Origin: DASRZM01 sp035686365
GTDB taxonomy: Bacteria; Pseudomonadota; Gammaproteobacteria; Xanthomonadales; Xanthomonadaceae
Assembly: GCA_035686365.1 (NCBI GenBank)
Contig: DASRZM010000021.1
Coordinates: 1 to 47,164 of the forward strand
DNA: 47,164 nucleotides
Direction: 5' to 3'
Below, in pieces: positions 9,615 to 19,273 of this stretch; position 1 is the first letter of the stretch, and each line of letters starts with the position of its first letter. Position numbers and translations under genes: made by a program. The notes beneath the pieces were generated by a model that was not told where the DNA came from, did not search any database, and saw only the letters and a list, made by a program, of their open reading frames with translations.

Positions 9615-10742
9615 ATGGCCTGGAACGAACCCGGAGGCGGCAAGAAGCGCGACCCGTGGGACCGCCGCGGATCCGACGGCGACGTGGACGCCTTCCTCGA
9701 AAAGCTCAAGGGCAGCCTCGGGCGCGTGTTCGGTGGCGGCGACGGCCGACCCGGCGGCGGCGGCGGCGGGCTCGGCGGATTCGGCTGGATCATCGGCGCG
9801 CTGTTCGCTTTCTGGCTGGTGTTCGACTCCTGGCAGCTGATCGACGAGCGCGAGCGCGGCGTGGTGCTGCGATTCGGCGAGTTCCACCGGATCCTGGCGC
9901 CCGGTGCCAACTTCAAGTGGCCGCGCCCCGTGGAGCGCGTGATCAAGGTCGATGTCGGCCAGGTGCGCTCGGTTTCCGACCAGGTGCGCATGCTCAGCCG
10001 CGACGAGAACATCGTCAACATCGAGTACAACGTGCAATACCGTGTGGCCGACCCGGCTCTGTTCCTGTTCGGTTCGCGCGACCCCGAGGACACGCTCAAG
10101 GCTGCAGCCGAGAGTTCCGTGCGCGAGGTCATGGGCAACACGGCGATGGACGAGATCCTGACCGGGCAGCGGGCGCAGCTCGCCGCCGACGCCAGTCGCA
10201 AGCTGCAGGTGTCTCTGGACCAGTACCGCACCGGCCTGCTGGTGAGCGAGTTCAATGTACAGAACGCGCGCCCGCCGCAGGAGGTCAAGGACGCCTTCGA
10301 CGACGCCATCACCGCGCGCGAGGACCGCGAGCGCATCGAGAACGAGGCCGAGGCCTACGCCAGCAAGGTGGTACCCGAGGCGCGCGGCCAGGCCGCGCGC
10401 GTGCGCCAGGAGGCCGAGGGCTACAAGGCCGCGAAGGTCGCCCAGGCGCAGGGCGATGCCGCCCGCTTCGAACTGTTGGCCGCCGAGTACCGGCGTGCGC
10501 CGGAGGTGACGCGCCAGCGCCTGTACCTGGAGACCATGGAGAGCGTGCTCGGCGGCAGCCGGAAGGTGCTGGTCGACGATAGCGGCAACAACGTGCTGTA
10601 CCTGCCGCTGGACGGCGGCGGCCGCGGCAGCGCCGAGACGTTGCGCGAGCGGCTGCCGGCGGTGGTCGAATCGCTCTCGCCCTCGGGCGAGGAGCGCCCG
10701 GCGCGCGAGGCGCGCCGTTCCGGCCGTGACGGAGAACGCTGA
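9615..10742 (+). CDS. hflK: HflK, FtsH protease regulator (SPFH/prohibitin family)
   Basis: 375 residues. HflK and HflC form a membrane cage around the AAA protease FtsH. After a short N-terminal segment (WNEPGGGKKRDPW) come a glycine run near residue 50, one membrane helix (about 55-76) and the SPFH domain (ERGVVLRFGEFHRILAPG). A long helical segment with EARGQAARVRQEAEGYKAA follows. I chose ATG 9615 because GGAG at 9605-9608 is six bases upstream; ATG 9603, four codons earlier, is the alternative. Its stop overlaps the hflC ATG (TGATG). The C-terminal tail is rich in Arg and Glu. Confidence 0.95.
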   Translation: MAWNEPGGGKKRDPWDRRGSDGDVDAFLEKLKGSLGRVFGGGDGRPGGGGGGLGGFGWIIGALFAFWLVFDSWQLIDERERGVVLRFGEFHRILAPGANFKWPRPVERVIKVDVGQVRSVSDQVRMLSRDENIVNIEYNVQYRVADPALFLFGSRDPEDTLKAAAESSVREVMGNTAMDEILTGQRAQLAADASRKLQVSLDQYRTGLLVSEFNVQNARPPQEVKDAFDDAITAREDRERIENEAEAYASKVVPEARGQAARVRQEAEGYKAAKVAQAQGDAARFELLAAEYRRAPEVTRQRLYLETMESVLGGSRKVLVDDSGNNVLYLPLDGGGRGSAETLRERLPAVVESLSPSGEERPAREARRSGRDGER

Positions 10743-11608
10743 TGAGAACCCTGATCGTTGCGCTGGTCGTGATCGCAGGGCTGCTGGCGCTGAATTCCTT
10801 CTTCGTGGTGAAGGAAGGCGAGACCGCGATCCGGTTCCGGTTTTCCAGGATTGCCGAAACGGCGATCGAGCCGGGGCTGCACCTGAAGCTGCCGATGGTC
10901 GAGGACGTGCAGGTGTTCGATGCGCGCATCCGCACGCTCGATTCCGAGCCCGAGCCCTATCTGACCAACGAGAAGAAGGACGTCAACGTCGACTTCTTCG
11001 CCAAATGGCGGATCGACGACGTGGATTCCTACTACCTCGCCACCCAGGGCGACGAGCAGTACGCACCGGCGCGCCTGCTCAGCCCGGTGGTCAAGGAAGC
11101 GCTGCGCAACGTGATCAACCAGCGCAACCTGCGCGACGTGGTCGCCAGCGAGCGCACCAACCTGTCCGAGGTCCTGGTGGCGGTGGCCAACGAGGCCGCC
11201 GACGGCTTCGGCATCGAGGTCGTGGACATCCGTATCAAGCGTCTGGACCTTCCCGAGCGCGTCAGCGAATCGGTGTTCGAACGCATGCGCGCCGAGCGCA
11301 AGCGCGTGGCCAACGAGCTGCGTTCGGAAGGCTTCGAGGCGGCCGAGAACATCCGCTCCAACGCCGAACGCGAGCGCCGGGTGATCGTCGCCGAGGCCGA
11401 GCGCGACGCCCAGCGCATGCGCGGCGAGGGCGATGCGCGCGCGACCGAGATCTACGCCCAGGCCTACGGCGCCGACCCGGAGTTCTACGCCTTCCACCGC
11501 AGCCTCGAAGCCTATCGCGAGGCGTTCGGCGCCGGCGAGGACGTCATGGTGCTGGACCCGGAGTCGGACTTCTTCCGCTACTTCGGCGGGCCCGGCCGCA
11601 ACCGGTGA
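10742..11608 (+). CDS. hflC: HflC, FtsH protease regulator (SPFH/prohibitin family)
   Basis: 288 residues, partner of HflK in the periplasm-facing complex that restrains FtsH. An N-terminal signal anchor (about residues 2-20) leads into the SPFH domain (VVKEGETAIRFRFSRI, GLHLKLP, KWRIDDVDSYY). The C-terminal helix carries SNAERERRVIVAEAERDAQRMRGEGDA, typical of the family. The ATG shares one base with the hflK stop, showing translational coupling. Confidence 0.96.
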   Translation: MRTLIVALVVIAGLLALNSFFVVKEGETAIRFRFSRIAETAIEPGLHLKLPMVEDVQVFDARIRTLDSEPEPYLTNEKKDVNVDFFAKWRIDDVDSYYLATQGDEQYAPARLLSPVVKEALRNVINQRNLRDVVASERTNLSEVLVAVANEAADGFGIEVVDIRIKRLDLPERVSESVFERMRAERKRVANELRSEGFEAAENIRSNAERERRVIVAEAERDAQRMRGEGDARATEIYAQAYGADPEFYAFHRSLEAYREAFGAGEDVMVLDPESDFFRYFGGPGRNR

Positions 11609-11609
11609 C

Positions 11610-11795
11610 ATGAGCGCCGACCTTCTGGCGGCGCTTTGCCTGGTTCTGGTGATCGAGGGCTTGTTCCTGTTCGCGGCGCCCAACGCGTGGAAGCGCGCGG
11701 CCGATACGCTGCGGGAGCTTCCCTCGCGCAGCCTGCGCATCTACGGTGCGGTGATGATCGGCCTGGGGCTGGTGCTGCTGCAGCTCGTCCGGTAG
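11610..11795 (+). CDS. DUF2065 (YjeT-like) small membrane protein
   Basis: 61 residues starting one base after the hflC stop. Two hydrophobic helices (LLAALCLVLVIEGLFLFAAP, and IYGAVMIGLGLVLLQLV at the end) flank a short polar loop with PNAWKRAADTLRELPS, the conserved core of DUF2065/YjeT. The function of the family is unknown. In E. coli yjeT occupies the same place between hflC and purA, which supports the call. Confidence 0.88.
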   Translation: MSADLLAALCLVLVIEGLFLFAAPNAWKRAADTLRELPSRSLRIYGAVMIGLGLVLLQLVR

Positions 11796-11841
11796 CCGCC
11801 GGGTGCGGTTCGCGAGACAATGAGGGGGTCGCGAAGGGGCT

Positions 11842-11937
11842 GTTCCAGTCACCGGTTCCAGTCGCCAGTGCCGCCGCTGGGCGGCGGCGGGCCTGTGGTG
11901 CCGGCTCTGGACTGGAACTGGAACTGGCAACTGGAAC
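11842..11937. repeat. Nested inverted repeats upstream of purA
   Basis: GTTCCAGT occurs at 11842-11849 and 11855-11862, and its complement ACTGGAAC at 11911-11918, 11917-11924 (overlapping) and 11930-11937. Between the two sets lies a perfect 8-base stem, GCCGCCGC (11870-11877) with GCGGCGGC (11881-11888), around a TGG loop. The whole could fold into one long structure in the spacer between the DUF2065 gene and purA. No promoter could be assigned with confidence in the same 188 bases. Confidence 0.7.
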
Positions 11938-11983
11938 TGTTCCGGCCGCGACATTCCGGATTCTTCCTGCAAGGCTTCGAACA

Positions 11984-13276
<1,293 letters not shown>

Positions 13277-13285
13277 GGAACCTCT

Positions 13286-13340
13286 GGACTTGTTCAGACT
13301 TTTCCTGAGGAACCCCGGGGCAGATCCCGCAGTTCCCCGG
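13286..13340. repeat. Dispersed repeat copy and GC inverted repeat after purA
   Basis: GGACTTGTTCAGACTTTTCC (13286-13305) matches 9494-9513 at 16 of 20 positions. It is followed by CCGGGG (13315-13320) and CCCCGG (13335-13340), a 6-base inverted repeat around 14 bases. It lies in the 114-base spacer between the convergent purA and the FimX-like gene, where terminators for both would be expected, but no T run is seen. Confidence 0.4.
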
Positions 13341-13390
13341 AAAGGACCAGAATCGAGCCGGCCGGGGCATCGCGGGCTGGCGGTCCGCGG

Positions 13391-15463
13391 TCAGCCGAAG
13401 TCGTAGGTCATATCGGGCGACGCGGGAGCCAGGAAGTTGCCCTCGACGTAGTCCACGCTGCACGTGAACAGGACCGTCATGCTGGCGGCATCCTGTACGA
13501 ACTCGGCGATGGTGCGCACCCCGGCGGCGGCCGCCTTCTCGGCGATCTCGCGGACTTTCTTCTGGTTCTCGGCGTTCTTGCCCAGCTCGTCCATGAAGGA
13601 GCGGTCGATCTTCAGGTAGCTGGCGTGGATGTGTTCGAGCATCTGGAACGAATTGACACCGGAACCGAACTGCTCCAGGCAGAAGCCGCACTCGAACGTG
13701 GCGATCGCCTGCTGGAACTCCTGTGCCGCCTTGAGGTTGGTGAACACCTTGGCCTCGGGGATTTCCATCACCAGATGCGCACCGTCGATCCCGGCCTTGG
13801 CGACCTGTTCCCCGATCCATCCTGCCAGGGACTCGTTCTGGAGGCTGTAGGGCGTGATCTTGACGAACAGCCGCGTGTTGTGGCCGGCCTTCCTCCGTTC
13901 CGACAGCATGGCGATGGCGCGGCCGATCACCCAGCGGTCGATGTCGTCCATCAGGCCGTGTTCCTCGGCGATCGGCAGGAACGTCAGCGGCGGCACGATC
14001 TCGCCGCCGGCCAAGCGCATGCGCAGCAGCACCTCGTAGTTTTCGAGCTCGTCGCCCTGCAGGCTGATGATGGGCTGGAAGTGGAGCACGAAATCGCCGG
14101 TCTTCAGCGCCGTCTGGATGCGCTTGATCCACTGCGCGACGCGCTCTTCCTCGGCGCGGTCGCGCGCGGCAGGGTCGAAGATCTGGATCTGGTTGCCGCC
14201 GTCGTTCAGGGCCGTCTGCAGGCACTGGCTGGCCTTGCCCAGGACCTGCTGCACCGAGGCGATCTTCTCTCCGATCTGCACACCGCCGATGCTGACCGAC
14301 AGGGTCAGCGAGCGATCGCCGACTTCCACGATGTGCTTCTTGAACGCGTCCCGGATCGTTTCGGCCAGGGCATGGGTCTGCCTGTGGTCGCAGTGGCAGA
14401 TCACGCCGAAGCTGTGGTCGGTGAACCGCGCCGAGACGGCGTCCTCGGGTACCGAACTGGAGATCGATCCGGCTGCGGCACGCAGCATCCCGTCGGCATT
14501 GCCCAGGCCCACGTCGTTCAGCAGGCTCGCATAGTTGTCCATCTCCACGAGCAGCAGCGCCTGATTGTCGCGTCCTCCGGCTGCGGCCGCGACGGTGCGC
14601 TCGAGCTCGCCCATGAAATGGGTGCGGTTGAACAGGCCGGTCACCTGGTCGCGCGAGCGCAGGGCATCGAGTTCGGCGACCATGTCCGGGTCCAGGACCT
14701 GCTGGCGGAACACGATCTGCAGGCAGGGCTCACCCTCGTAGCTGGCCTGGGCGAACTCCATGACGGCGTCGAAGGTCGAGCCGTCGGCGCGCTGGGCGTG
14801 CAGTTCGAGCGTACGTGGCGGCGGCTCGCCCTTGCTCAGGCGCTTGAGCAGCGTCTTGAAGCCGTCCGCGTCCTTGCCGGCCACCATGTCCAGCACCGGC
14901 AGGCCTTCGATGTCCTCGAAGGTATCGTAACCGAAGATCTCCAGGTAGGCCTCGTTGGCGCGGATGTGCATGCCCTCGTGCACATAGGCGATCGGATCGC
15001 GCGAGGAGGCGATCAGCGAATCGCAGCGGCGCTCGGTTTCGCGCAGCGCCGCTTCCAGGCGGCGGACCTGGCGACGCTGGGCCAGGGTGGAGAATTCGTT
15101 GCGGATCACGAACTGCACGTGCTCGGGCTCGCCGCGCAGCGCGATGTCGCGCGCGCCGGAAGCCAGTGCGGCCATGACCTTCTTGGTCTCGAGCTTGCCC
15201 AGGACCGCCACCACCGGAAGGTCCTTGCCGCTGGCATTGACCGCCTGCATGACCTCGCCGAACGGCACCGCCTTGGCGTCCAATGCGGCCACGACCAGGT
15301 CCAGCGCCTGCTCGCCCAGCATCGCTTCCATTTCCTCGCCGGTCTCGGGCCGGTTCGGCCGGACCGCCATGCCGCCGTTCCGCAGGATGCTGACGATCTG
15401 CTCGGCATCCTCCATGCGGTCCTCGATGATCAGCAGGCGAATGACGGCTTCCTGTGTCGGCAT
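13391..15463 (-). CDS. FimX/Filp-like degenerate REC-PAS-GGDEF-EAL c-di-GMP effector
   Basis: 690 residues, close to Pseudomonas FimX (691). Order: receiver-like domain (about 1-130, LLIIEDRMEDAEQIV), PAS (about 150-260), GGDEF-like (about 275-435) and EAL-like (about 445-690). The diguanylate cyclase signature is lost (TDHSF in place of GGDEF). The EAL motif reads EVL, as in FimX, and the second metal-binding stretch reads EQFGSG instead of DDFGTG, while IAEFVQD also matches FimX. The protein therefore probably binds c-di-GMP without making or breaking it and controls type IV pilus extension, as FimX and Xanthomonas Filp do. AAGGAG lies about 11 bases before the ATG. It is convergent with purA. 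Confidence 0.85.
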   Translation of the reverse strand: MPTQEAVIRLLIIEDRMEDAEQIVSILRNGGMAVRPNRPETGEEMEAMLGEQALDLVVAALDAKAVPFGEVMQAVNASGKDLPVVAVLGKLETKKVMAALASGARDIALRGEPEHVQFVIRNEFSTLAQRRQVRRLEAALRETERRCDSLIASSRDPIAYVHEGMHIRANEAYLEIFGYDTFEDIEGLPVLDMVAGKDADGFKTLLKRLSKGEPPPRTLELHAQRADGSTFDAVMEFAQASYEGEPCLQIVFRQQVLDPDMVAELDALRSRDQVTGLFNRTHFMGELERTVAAAAGGRDNQALLLVEMDNYASLLNDVGLGNADGMLRAAAGSISSSVPEDAVSARFTDHSFGVICHCDHRQTHALAETIRDAFKKHIVEVGDRSLTLSVSIGGVQIGEKIASVQQVLGKASQCLQTALNDGGNQIQIFDPAARDRAEEERVAQWIKRIQTALKTGDFVLHFQPIISLQGDELENYEVLLRMRLAGGEIVPPLTFLPIAEEHGLMDDIDRWVIGRAIAMLSERRKAGHNTRLFVKITPYSLQNESLAGWIGEQVAKAGIDGAHLVMEIPEAKVFTNLKAAQEFQQAIATFECGFCLEQFGSGVNSFQMLEHIHASYLKIDRSFMDELGKNAENQKKVREIAEKAAAAGVRTIAEFVQDAASMTVLFTCSVDYVEGNFLAPASPDMTYDFG

Positions 15464-15492
15464 CGGCTTGGGTCTCCTTGCTGATCAGCCTT

Positions 15493-16539
15493 TTACACGT
15501 AATTCCCAGAAATGACCACAGCTCCGCCCCTCGCTGGCATCGGTGTCTTGCAGGGTGCGCCTGCGGTCTCGCGGACCCATTGCGGGACCAGGTATCCGGG
15601 CAGGCGCTCGCGCAACCGGCACAGGATAGCCGCGGCCTCGGCTTCGGGCACTTCGAAGTGGGCGACGCCCGCGACCCGGTCGAGCTGGTGCAGGTAGTAG
15701 GGCAGCACGCCGGCATCGAGCAGCCGCTCGGACAGCCGCGCGAGCGCATCCGCCGAGTCGTTGACGCCGCGCAGCAGCACGCTCTGGTTCAGCAGCAGCG
15801 CCCCGGTTGTGCGCAGGCGCGTACAGGCGGCAGCGACATCGCTGTCGATCTCGTTGCCGTGGTTGGCGTGCACGACCACGACCTTGCGCACCGGCAGTGC
15901 GGCGAGCAGGGCGGTCAGAGAGGCATCGACCCGCTCGGGCAGGACCACCGGCAGCCGCGTGTGGATGCGCAGCGTGCGCAGTTGTGGCAGCCCGGGCAGG
16001 GCTTCGAACAGTTCGGCCAGGCGCGCATCCGACAGCGACAGCGGGTCGCCACCGGAGAGGATCAGCTCGGTGATCGATGGATCGCCGCGCACCGCGTCCA
16101 GCGCGCCGCGCCAGCGGTCCGCCGCGGCCGTGTGCGTCGCATACGGAAAGTGGCGCCGGAAGCAGTAGCGGCAGTGCACGGCGCAGCTGCCGGTGGCGAT
16201 CAGCAGGGCGCGGCCGTGGTACTTGTGCAGCATGCCCGGACCGGCGAGCGCGGCGGCATCGCCGACCGCGTCGAGCCCGAAACCGGGGACGCGGCGATCC
16301 TCCACTTCCAGCGGCAGCACCTGGCGCAGCAGGGGGTCGGCCGGGTCGCCGCGGCGCATCCGCGCCACGAACCCACGCGGCACGCGCAGCGGGAACGCAC
16401 CTGCGGCCCCGGGCTGGACGCGCGCGGCGAGGTCCTGCAGGTCCAGGGCCGCGAGCAGCTCGCGCGGGTCGCGGATGGCCTGGCGCCAGAGCGTGCGCCA
16501 GTCGCAGGGCTGCGTGGTCGGTCGGGTTGCGGGTATCAT
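15493..16539 (-). CDS. epmB: EF-P beta-lysylation protein EpmB (lysine 2,3-aminomutase family)
   Basis: 348 residues from ATG 16539 (E. coli 342). A radical-SAM, PLP-dependent enzyme that turns (S)-alpha-lysine into (R)-beta-lysine for attachment to EF-P. The cluster motif CAVHCRYC (Cys119, 123, 126) is followed by FRRHFPY; SGGDPL, NHGNEID, LLNQSVLL and PYYLHQLD match the family, and CKTP near the C-terminus corresponds to the PLP-lysine region. An ATG four codons earlier (16551) is possible, but GGGA lies six bases before 16539. It is divergent from efp, its substrate gene. Confidence 0.93.
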   Translation of the reverse strand: MIPATRPTTQPCDWRTLWRQAIRDPRELLAALDLQDLAARVQPGAAGAFPLRVPRGFVARMRRGDPADPLLRQVLPLEVEDRRVPGFGLDAVGDAAALAGPGMLHKYHGRALLIATGSCAVHCRYCFRRHFPYATHTAAADRWRGALDAVRGDPSITELILSGGDPLSLSDARLAELFEALPGLPQLRTLRIHTRLPVVLPERVDASLTALLAALPVRKVVVVHANHGNEIDSDVAAACTRLRTTGALLLNQSVLLRGVNDSADALARLSERLLDAGVLPYYLHQLDRVAGVAHFEVPEAEAAAILCRLRERLPGYLVPQWVRETAGAPCKTPMPARGGAVVISGNYV

Positions 16540-16592
16540 GAACGATCCCATGCCGGCACTGGGCCGGCCGGTTACCGGGATCCTCGATTCTA

Positions 16593-16615
16593 GCCGCTTG
16601 CCGAGGCGGCCTTTT
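16593..16615 (+). terminator. Terminator-like hairpin in the efp leader
   Basis: GCCGCTT (16593-16599) can pair with AGGCGGC (16604-16610) around loop GCCG, giving seven pairs including one G-U, directly followed by CTTTTT (16611-16616). This is the form of an intrinsic terminator, yet it lies only 21 bases before the efp ATG and just before its GGAG ribosome binding site. It might attenuate efp or end a short upstream transcript. Confidence 0.45.
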
Positions 16616-16636
16616 TGTATCTGGAGCGCAGTCCGC

Positions 16637-17203
16637 ATGGCGACCTACGGCCTCAACGACGTCCGCAACGGGTTGAAGATCCTCGTCGAGGGCGATCCCT
16701 ATGCGATTGTCGACGCCGATTTCATCAAGCCTGGCAAGGGCCAGGCCTTCACACGGATCAAGATCCGCAACCTCAAGAACGGCCGGGTCACCGAGAAGAC
16801 CCTGAAAGCCAACGATACCGTCGAAGGTGCCGACGTGGTCGATACCGACATGCAGTACCTGTACGGCGACGGCGAGTTCTGGCACTTCATGCAGCCCGAC
16901 ACCTATGAGCAGTACCAGGCCGACGCGGTCGCAATGGGCGAGGCCGCGCAGTGGCTCAAGGGCGAGGAGATGTGCGTGGTGACGCTGTGGAACGGGGTGC
17001 CGCTGTCGGTGACGCCACCGAATTTCGTGGAGCTGCAGATCGTGGAGACCGACCCCGGCGTGCGCGGGGACACCGCTTCGGGCGGCGGCAAGCCGGCCAA
17101 GCTCGAAACCGGCGCCAGCGTCCGCGTGCCGCTGTTCATCGAGAACGGCGAGATGCTGCGCATCGACACGCGCACCGGTGAATACGTCTCCCGGGTCAAG
17201 TAG
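16637..17203 (+). CDS. efp: Elongation factor P
   Basis: 188 residues, the same as E. coli EF-P. It relieves ribosome stalling at polyproline. The modified lysine is Lys34 in KPGKGQAF, which matches the E. coli site of (R)-beta-lysylation and agrees with epmB next door. The YxxDGEFWHFM segment and the C-terminal DTRTGEYVSRVK are intact. GGAG (16623-16626) is the ribosome binding site; the open frame further upstream is antisense to epmB. The ligase EpmA is not in the window. Confidence 0.97.
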   Translation: MATYGLNDVRNGLKILVEGDPYAIVDADFIKPGKGQAFTRIKIRNLKNGRVTEKTLKANDTVEGADVVDTDMQYLYGDGEFWHFMQPDTYEQYQADAVAMGEAAQWLKGEEMCVVTLWNGVPLSVTPPNFVELQIVETDPGVRGDTASGGGKPAKLETGASVRVPLFIENGEMLRIDTRTGEYVSRVK

Positions 17204-17216
17204 GCACGCACCCGTG

Positions 17217-18551
17217 ATGGACGCGCAGCCGATCGACCTGCTGATCGAGGCCGGCTGGGTGATCCCGGTCGAGCCGGCCGGCGTCCTGGAGGATCATGCG
17301 GTCGCGATCGACGGCGGCCGCATCGTCGCGGTGCTGCCGCGTGCCGAGGCCGGCTGCTACGCGCCCAGGCAGCGCGTTGCCCGACCCGGCTGCGCGCTGC
17401 TGCCCGGGCTGGTCAATGCCCACGTCCACAATCCGATGACGCTGCTGCGCGGCGTTGCCGACGACCTGCCGCTGATGCGATGGCTGTCCGAGCACATCTG
17501 GCCGGTCGAGGCCGCGGTGATGGGCCCGGAGTTCGTGCGCGACGGCGTGGAGCTGGCGATTGCCGAGATGCTGCGCGGCGGCACCACCTGCTGCAACGAG
17601 AACTACTTCTTTCCGGACGTGGCCGCGGCGACCTACCGTCGCCATGGATTCCGCGCAGTGGTCGGCCTGCCGGTGATCGACTTCCCGAGTGCCTGGGCGT
17701 CGAGCCAGGACGAGTACTTCGACAAGGCGCAGGAAGTCCATGACCGCTACCGTGGCGATGCGCTGATCAGGACCGCGTTCGCTCCGCATGCGCCCTATAC
17801 GGTGAACGATGCCGCGTTCGGGCGCATCCGCACCATGGCCGACCAGCTCGACATCCCGGTCCACTGCCACATCCACGAAACCGCACACGAGGTCGAGGAA
17901 GCGCTGGCGCGGGACGGCCAGCGGCCGATCGCGCGGCTGCAGCGGCTCGGCCTGGTCAACGATCGCCTGATCGCGGTGCACATGACCCAGCTCACCGATG
18001 CCGAGATCGCGCTGTGCGCCGAGCGCGGCGTCAGCGTCGTGCATTGCCCGGAGTCGAACCTGAAGCTGGCATCGGGCCTGTGTCCGGTCCAGGCGCTTCG
18101 CCAGGCCGGGGTCACTGTGGCGCTGGGCACGGACGGCGCGGCCAGCAACAATGACCTGGACATGTTCGGCGAGATGCGCACGGCGGCGCTGCTGGCCAAG
18201 GTGGTCGCCGGGGACGCCGCCGCCGTGGACGCGGCCAGCGCGCTGCGCATGGCCACCCTGGGCGGCGCCCGCGCGCTGGGCCAGGACGGGGAGATCGGAT
18301 CGATCCAGGTCGGCAAACTGGCCGACCTGGCGACTTTCCGGCTCGATGTGCTCGAGGCGCAGCCGCTGCTCAACGCGGTCTCGCAGATCGTGTACGCCGG
18401 CGGCCGGCAGCAGGTGCACGACGTGTGGATCGCCGGCGAGCCGCGGCTTCTCGAGCGCGAGCTGGTCACCATCGACCTGGACGAAGTGATGGCCTTGGCA
18501 CATCGATGGCACGATCGGATCGGCGCGCTGCCGCCGCGGGGCAGTGGATGA
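17217..18551 (+). CDS. TRZ/ATZ family amidohydrolase (MTA/SAH deaminase type)
   Basis: 444 residues from ATG 17217 (an in-frame GTG lies one codon before). It is a metal-dependent amidohydrolase: metal ligands in NAHVHNPMTLLRG, CHIHETAHE, VHMTQL and GTDGAASNNDLDMF. This set matches 5-methylthioadenosine/S-adenosylhomocysteine deaminases and Pseudomonas PA3170-like hydrolases next to ubiG. The natural substrate cannot be read from sequence. It starts 13 bases after efp and its stop overlaps the ubiG start (ATGA), so the genes are probably one transcript. Confidence 0.85.
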   Translation: MDAQPIDLLIEAGWVIPVEPAGVLEDHAVAIDGGRIVAVLPRAEAGCYAPRQRVARPGCALLPGLVNAHVHNPMTLLRGVADDLPLMRWLSEHIWPVEAAVMGPEFVRDGVELAIAEMLRGGTTCCNENYFFPDVAAATYRRHGFRAVVGLPVIDFPSAWASSQDEYFDKAQEVHDRYRGDALIRTAFAPHAPYTVNDAAFGRIRTMADQLDIPVHCHIHETAHEVEEALARDGQRPIARLQRLGLVNDRLIAVHMTQLTDAEIALCAERGVSVVHCPESNLKLASGLCPVQALRQAGVTVALGTDGAASNNDLDMFGEMRTAALLAKVVAGDAAAVDAASALRMATLGGARALGQDGEIGSIQVGKLADLATFRLDVLEAQPLLNAVSQIVYAGGRQQVHDVWIAGEPRLLERELVTIDLDEVMALAHRWHDRIGALPPRGSG

Positions 18552-19273
18552 CGGACCGGCCCGCCAGCGGCGCCAATGTCGATCCGGCCGAGATCGCGCG
18601 GTTCGACGAACTCGGCCAACGGTGGTGGGACCCGGAAGGGCCCATGCGCCCGCTGCATGACCTGAACCCCGTGCGCCTGGATTTCGTGCGCGAACGGATC
18701 GATCTGCGCGGCGCCGCCGTTGCCGACGTGGGCTGCGGTGGTGGGCTGCTGTCGGAGGTGCTCGCCGGCGAGGGTGCGAGGGTCACCGCGATCGACCTGG
18801 CGCCGCAGCTGCTGGAGGTTGCCCGCCTGCACGGGCTGGAGTCCGGCGTCGAAGTCGAGTACCTGCAATGCGATGCGGCAGAGCTGGCGCGCCAGCGTCC
18901 GGGCGCATTCGATGCCGTCACCTGCATGGAGCTGATCGAGCACGTCCCGGATCCGGCGGCACTGCTGGCCGATTGCGCGCACCTGCTGCGCCCGGGCGGG
19001 GCGCTGTTCGTCTCGACGCTGAACCGCACGCCGGAGGCCTTCGCCGTCGCCATCGTGGGTGCCGAGTACCTGCTGCGCCTGTTGCCCCGCGGCACCCACC
19101 GCTATCGGGAGTTCGTGCGCCCGTCGGAACTGGCGGCGTGGCTGCGCGAGGCCGGCTGCCGCCTAGAGGCGGTGGCCGGCCTCCAGTACCAACCATGGTC
19201 CCGGAGCGCGCGCCTGGGCGGCCGTCCGCGCGTGAACTACCTGGCCTGCGCAAGGCGGGAAGCGGAACGGTGA
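18548..19273 (+). CDS. ubiG: Ubiquinone biosynthesis O-methyltransferase UbiG
   Basis: 241 residues (E. coli 240). It carries out both O-methylations of ubiquinone synthesis using SAM. The family start IARFDELGQRWWDPEGPMRPLHDLNP is present, motif I is DVGCGGGLLSE (about residues 60-70), then CMELIEHVPDP and STLNRTP. It overlaps the hydrolase stop and the following phosphatase start by four bases each. Confidence 0.96.
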   Translation: MTDRPASGANVDPAEIARFDELGQRWWDPEGPMRPLHDLNPVRLDFVRERIDLRGAAVADVGCGGGLLSEVLAGEGARVTAIDLAPQLLEVARLHGLESGVEVEYLQCDAAELARQRPGAFDAVTCMELIEHVPDPAALLADCAHLLRPGGALFVSTLNRTPEAFAVAIVGAEYLLRLLPRGTHRYREFVRPSELAAWLREAGCRLEAVAGLQYQPWSRSARLGGRPRVNYLACARREAER

